From positions 56,468,617 through 56,532,616 of the forward strand of contig CAMZMU010000059.1 in assembly GCA_947311845.1 (NCBI GenBank): a DNA stretch of 64,000 bases, read 5' to 3'. The notes below the pieces were generated by a model that worked only from the letters and a program-made list of their open reading frames with translations, searched no databases and was not told where the DNA came from. The position numbers and the translations under genes were made by a program. This stretch comes from Poa pratensis. Lineage: Eukaryota; Streptophyta; Magnoliopsida; Poales; Poaceae. This document shows, in pieces, positions 59,598 to 64,000 of this stretch; within the stretch, counting starts at the first letter, position 1; the number at the start of each line of letters is the position of its first letter.

Positions 59598-60514
59598 TTT
59601 CTTTTTTTTTGCGAGGAAACAGCCGGATTACATCAAGGTAATACAGAAAGGACCTCCACAAACTTCGAAATTACAAACCAGTCCTCCTGTAGATCGACGC
59701 CGGCGATGAGGAGAGAAACGTGCCGATGGCGCGCCGCCGCTCCTTCTCCACTGACCTTGGATGGGAGAAGATCCCCGAGCGGACGGGAAGTCTTCGGGCC
59801 TCGAACTCCGGGGAGCCTCCGCCTCGCTCCGTCGCCAACGTCGCCTCGGTTGACCTCCAGCTGCTCCGATGATGTCGACCAGATCTGCCGCGGCGAGATC
59901 TGGAAGGGGAAGAGCGCACACGGCGACCCCGGGGGGCCGCGAGCACGCGCAAGGTGGCGCTCGGCCGCGACGCTCCAACGAGCACCGAAGCCGGAGAGGA
60001 AGAGCCCACCTGCAAAATAAACAAACGTCATCCGCCGCGCCACCACCTCCGGGCCTCGAACTCCGGGGAGCCTCCGCCTCGCTCCGTCGCCAACATCGCC
60101 TCGGTTGACCTCCAGCTGCTCCGATGATGTCGACCAGATCCGCCGCGGCGAGATCTGGAAGGGGAAGAGCGCACACGGCGACCCCGGGGGGCCGCGAGCA
60201 CGCGCAAGGTGGCGCTCGGCCGCGACGCTCCAACGAGCACCGAAGCCGGAGAGGAAGAGCCCACCTGCAAAACAAACAAACGTCATCCGCCGCGCCACCA
60301 CCTCCTTGGCGCCGCCGACGACGACCCTAGCAACGCCTACGCTATGTACACGCCGGGGCCCGAGGTTCCCCCCACCTCCCGCCGCCGAAGCGGCCGACGG
60401 AGGAGAGGGAAACCGGCGAGCCGCCGGCGGCGAGGTGGAGTTGACGGGGAAGCTCAAAAAGTCGCCCTCTCGGTCGCGGGAGAGGATACGGGTCCAAGGC
60501 TCCCTTTTACTTAT
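59598..60514 (-). mobile_element. Non-LTR retroposon with 16-bp target duplication and internal tandem duplication
   Basis: A T-rich left end marks a minus-strand poly(A) tail. The 16-base cttatctcactttctt flanks the element (59582-59597 and 60515-60530). The body is CG-rich and belongs to the family at 40078 and 40958. It contains two copies of a 255-bp unit (59795-60049 and 60050-60304). Open frames of over 200 codons on both strands come from base composition and the repeat; no domain was found. Confidence 0.88.
59795..60304. repeat. 255-bp near-identical tandem duplication inside the retroposon
   Basis: The unit starting 'cgggcctcgaactccgggga' repeats directly after 255 bases. Only about three differences were seen (for example cgtcgcc/catcgcc and tgccgc/cgccgc). 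Confidence 0.9.
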
Positions 60515-60530
60515 CTTATCTCACTTTCTT

Positions 60531-61221
60531 AGCGATGAGGACCAGCACATGGTACAAAAACAAAGGTGAGTGGGACAGGAACTTAAAAGAAGACATAGAT
60601 TTTTTTGAGCATATGAAATGAAGGCAACATGGTCCAGAGGAAAAACTAAATTTTGGTATGGTGGAAATGATTGATTGAGCATTAAAATACTGAATAGATT
60701 GACGAAGTATATGCAATAATAATGGGATCACATTGTAAGAGATTTTTTGCGCAGACTTTAGTCGACGGCAGAGAGTATATCTTAATATTTTGTTATCTTT
60801 TTGCCTGTTGTAAATTACATAATTGAGGTTTTCATCCAGATCTTTAACTAGTGGCGGAGCTATGCACAGTCCCCCCCCCCCCCCCCCCCCCCCCCAGAAA
60901 CCAAGATTTTTTTTTCCTAAAACCTAGTGTGTTTTTTGGCCCGTTTGACATACCAGTGGTACTTGACTCATTTGCCCCGCAACAGTGGCTCTCCAACCCC
61001 TTTGCACCCCCTATCTACGCGGCCCAAGCTCCATCATTGTGTGTAAGGGTAACAACAGTCTATTTGTGATATACACTTGTTCAATTTATGGTACTTGAGT
61101 GTACTTCTTTCTTCCGGAATATGTTGCCGCTAAACTCTAATAAAAAGGAAAACCAAATAACAAGTCGGAGCGAATGTTCTCGTGGTAACACATTCTCAAC
61201 TCGTTGATAGCTACGTAGCTA
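60531..61221. other. Intergenic with a 25-base C run
   Basis: A pure C homopolymer occupies 60871-60895. The sequence before it ('tagtggcggagctatgcacag') is a common retroelement-type motif in grasses, but no element boundary could be set. Confidence 0.4.
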
Positions 61222-61477
61222 CTCCCCCAGTTTCAAAATATAAGGCACCCTTAAATTTCGCTGATCAATCATATACAACTTTGACAATGATTTGCACTTA
61301 CAATATGTCCATAAAATTAATATAATTATATATGAGATGAAAGAATTTTGTAAGACGAATCCAATGGTACGATTTATACATTCCAATGTTTTATAATTTA
61401 TTATATATTAATGCTCAAAGTCGAGCATCAAAGACCAGAATAAAAATATCACACCTTATATTTTGGAATGGAGGGAG
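61222..61477. mobile_element. Stowaway MITE
   Basis: The left end ctcccccagtttcaaaatat and right end atattttggaatggagggag are imperfect inverted repeats. TA flanks both sides (61220-61221 and 61478-61479). The length is 256 bp. Confidence 0.9.
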
Positions 61478-61479
61478 TA

Positions 61480-62303
61480 GTATAAAAGGCTTCATCCAAG
61501 CCGGTTTAAAAAAGACCATTTCACATGTAACCATCTCGCATGCCTCTTTTGCCCAGATGACAGTATAAAGTGGAACAAAGAAACGCACCACGATTTACTA
61601 GTAGCACGAAAATATGAACCCGCAAAACATTTAGGGGGCAGGGGGTCAAGCACTCCAATGCCTACATTGTATTTTACCCCGTGGATTGTAATAACAAGCA
61701 TCAAGCCGCCAATTTAGCAGAAATTGTGAAACCCCAATCAACAGCAGAGAAATATATATTCTTTTACATGGCTAAAGTATTTTGAAGTAATCATGCTAGT
61801 ACAACAAAGTAACCACATAGCACCATTCATGTAAGTAACACAAACGCAACACCAAGCATTCCATTTGTAAGGCAATGTAACGCTAAACACTTCAAAATAA
61901 ACTAAGATCATATTAGGTGACGAATCCAACATGGTAGGCATTCCATCTGTATGCATGGTAGGCTTAGAAAATAAATTAACGGGTCGGTGAGGAATCTACA
62001 CCTTATTGATGGCACGACAGATTTGACCTTTTTTGGCGAGGACCGGATTGACTTTGTTGTTGTGTGAATTAGAATATGTTCTAGTGACAATCTGACAAAA
62101 AAATATGCTAGTCACAGAGCCGACGCTCAATCTGTATATGGTCATCAAGCAAACGCGGGGAGGCAAAACATTGATCCTTTATAATAAAGATCTATCATAA
62201 TCGTCCGTGAGAATAGATCAAACTTTTACGAAATCTACAATAGGTGGATACAAAGAAACTAACAGCACATCGTAAACTGACGATGATGATTGTCAGCAGC
62301 TAA
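61480..62303. other. Intergenic, nothing recognised
   Basis: AT-rich sequence between the Stowaway and the peptide gene. The last part should include the 3' UTR of the minus-strand peptide gene. Confidence 0.4.
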
Positions 62304-62689
62304 TCATGCATGTTTATGATCCCCAACCGAGACTGTTTTTCGAGCGCAGCAACATGCGAACTGGCTATATGGGTTTAGGACATGGTCGAGCTCGCAGGAA
62401 CCGATCACATCTTTTCCCATACCCAGATCATCCTCGCATTTTTTCTGGCAAGCGTCCGGGAAGCAGTTCTGGTGGGGCTCGAAACATCCAACTGCATATA
62501 CGAAAAAATTAACATAAACATTGCATAATGCTGGAATATGTAACTGAAAAATGAATGATGCTAATTAAGAGACGAATATGTGCGCGCGAACGTACCGAAG
62601 CCTTGTAAACCTTCGGAGGAGAGAAGGTTGGCCATGAGCATGAGAGCTCCCAAGCACAAGGCAAGGCTGTTCTTCGTGATGACTGCCAT
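62304..62689 (-). CDS. Secreted cysteine-rich peptide (defensin-like), 93 residues
   Basis: Two exons: 62689-62596 and 62491-62304 (TGA), with a GT-AG intron of 104 bp in phase 1. Residues 1 to about 27 form a signal peptide (basic start, then LALCLGALMLMANLLSS). The mature part has eight cysteines at residues 34, 41, 46, 50, 64, 78, 79 and 80, giving C-x6-C-x4-C-x3-C-x13-C-x13-CCC. An intron just after the signal peptide is typical of plant cysteine-rich peptide genes. The three adjacent cysteines do not fit the classical plant defensin pattern, so the family is left open; some reproductive or egg-cell type peptides share such features. It should be secreted and disulfide-bonded. Its partner or target is unknown. 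Confidence 0.72.
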
Positions 62690-62753
62690 CAGGAGGTAGA
62701 GGGTTAGGAACTCTTCGTATTTGTTGTACGCTTCAATGTTCACTACTGGGGGT

Positions 62754-62762
62754 GTATATAGG
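62754..62762 (-). promoter_or_regulatory. TATA box of the cysteine-rich peptide gene
   Basis: On the minus strand the sequence CCTATATACACC lies about 65 bases before the ATG at 62689, a normal spacing for a plant core promoter with a leader of about 35 bases. Confidence 0.6.
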
Positions 62763-63828
62763 CAGATGCAGATCTTGTATGCATCAATCAGATGTTTAAT
62801 GCTTGAGTTGATTGTGCCAGAATTAACGAGATCGCTTACCTAGTCCAGGGAATATGATGGTTAATGGAGGGGTCAAATATAGGCAATGTATGCATCAGTT
62901 ATCCCGCGTTTGTACAAGTACAACTGTTAATTCTTGGCAAGGGTCTACTCTTCTCCAGATTTTTGTGTCCAGCTCAAGATTTTAGTTACTGGTAGAATTT
63001 TTTTCCCAGGGGGGTCAGGATTACCGGTTACAGGACGAATTTAAAAACCGAAATTCAAAAAAACTGGTACTCAATTTGACCATTTAATAAGGGTTTTTTT
63101 TATAAAATTTAAAAATTTGGGAATTTTTGCCGGTATGACCATTTCCAGAGGGTGGTCAGGATCAAGGTTTTGGTTCCCGTTAGAAAAAAAATTGCCGAGG
63201 GGGTTCGGAATTACAGGTAAATCCCGACCGGTTACCGCACGAATTTGAAAAGAAAATTTTAGAAATTCGAAAATTTTGGCTCTTGATTTGACCATTTAAC
63301 TAAGGATTTTGTCAAAATTTAATTTTTTTTCTTCAAATTTTCGAGAATTTTTGCCCGCTATGACCATTTCCCGGCGGTGGTTGGGATCCGGTAACCAAAA
63401 CCTTGGTCGGGATATACGGTTACCGGGCGGTAACCGGATTTCCTGACCGGTAACCAAAACCTTGGTCCAGCTTCCTATGGATTTTTTAATATCTCGTTGA
63501 GCAATCATTCGTAATTATAATATTTCTGATAAATTTATTTTTTAACTCCTCGCATAAGAACTCCGAAAATATCAGCCCATCACACCGACACAAGAAACAA
63601 TGTTAAATAGCCTTTTCTTTTCACTCAACCCTCTTATTATCCTTACCATTTGGGAAGGACAAAAAAATCGGGGTAGGGAACATACCAAGAATTTATCTTA
63701 TATATTCGAACCAATGACTAGTGATGGAACTAGAATATGCATATGCTTTTCTACTCACGCAAGACCATTGTTAGTGTTTTATCCGTCAATACTACTTGGG
63801 GGCAGTGTACGCATCCGGAATCACGAAT
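62763..63828. other. Upstream region with a ~210-bp tandem repeat
   Basis: Two diverged copies begin near 63078 and 63289 ('tttgaccatttaa...aaggrtttt', R = A or G) and end in 'gaatttttgccsgctatgaccatttcc' type sequence (S = C or G). Around 63340-63470 'ggtaaccaaaaccttggt' occurs twice, with 'ggttaccgg' and 'ggtaaccgg' pieces nearby. No coding sequence was recognised. A weak open frame at 63600-63914 runs into the CACTA end and is not a gene. Confidence 0.5.
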
Positions 63829-64000
63829 CACTAGTACAGAACGACACATCGGAAACGGGCCAAAAACCCCTTTGGCAACGGAGAAAGGGTCCATGTCCCC
63901 GCCTCTGTCACTGATGTGAAGCCTCGCAATGGCAACGGAGATTTTTATCGTTTGCAATAAGTTTAGCAACGGGCATAATATATAACCGTTGCCTTTAGTC
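63829..64000. mobile_element. Terminus of a CACTA element running off the window
   Basis: CACTAGTACAGAACG at 63829 is followed by 'ggcaacggag' and 'ggcaacgg...ttgcaataa...gcaacggg' subterminal repeats. The related relic at 20322-20400 supports the family. The other terminus lies beyond the right edge. The three bases before it, aat, should be repeated there. Confidence 0.75.

Noticed and set aside
59628..60457. Frames of 215 and 274 codons on the minus strand
   Set aside because: They repeat the same peptide twice because of the 255-bp duplication, lie in a retroposon and show no domain.

Overview
This window is nuclear DNA from a grass. Genes are short GC-rich exons split by AT-rich introns, and about half of the sequence is transposon-derived: Stowaway MITEs, CACTA elements, Helitrons, a Pack-MULE, an Au-type tRNA SINE, solo LTRs, and a 5S-bearing LTR of Cassandra type. 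The repeat style resembles Triticeae or other Pooideae. That assignment is inference; no single marker fixes the species. No organelle or bacterial content was seen. The track-style long reading frames in GC-rich repeats are mostly not genes, so gene models here were built by joining exons at splice sites.

Genes. (1) A membrane-anchored receptor-like kinase lies on the minus strand (4426-8378, 7 coding exons). Its first exon carries two separate one-base frame breaks. (2) A chromomethylase (DNA cytosine methyltransferase with BAH and chromo domains) lies on the minus strand (21488-27049, 19 exons). It carries one frame break in the BAH-domain exon. (3) Two paralogous three-exon genes of unknown function lie on the plus strand (31537-32409 and 58065-59248), with identical intron phases and N-termini that look mitochondrial. 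(4) A secreted cysteine-rich peptide gene with two exons lies on the minus strand (62304-62689). (5) A possible two-exon small membrane protein lies on the plus strand (20439-20940). (6) Two gene relics: the degenerate last exon of a calcium-dependent protein kinase (about 2578-2718), and VPS62/DUF946 fragments captured inside a Pack-MULE (about 52240-53130).

Repeats from left to right. A 650-bp tandem array covers 1-2282. Two diverged copies of a 1.5-2 kb segment (9795-11760 and 18655-20110) flank a TE-like region rich in 'ggcaac' repeats, which a 2.5-kb solo LTR interrupts (13401-15911). Between 28.8 and 42 kb lie minus-strand retroposons, a MITE, a 120-bp tandem repeat and a second solo LTR inside LTR-like sequence. 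Helitron 1 (42172-46575) is followed by a fold-back CACTA element (46899-51493) holding a solo LTR and a Cassandra-like LTR. Three bases beyond it begins the flank of the Pack-MULE (51749-53578). Then come a long hairpin split by a Stowaway (54551-55382) and Helitron 2 (56122-58018), which sits between a TATA box and the start codon of the second paralogue. A retroposon with a 255-bp internal duplication follows (59598-60514), then another Stowaway, and a CACTA terminus that runs off the right edge.

The genes do not form a pathway. The main interest is how mobile DNA has altered them: frame breaks in two conserved genes, a Helitron in a 5' leader, a gene-capturing MULE with an open chimeric frame, and multiply nested insertions whose target-site duplications are still readable.
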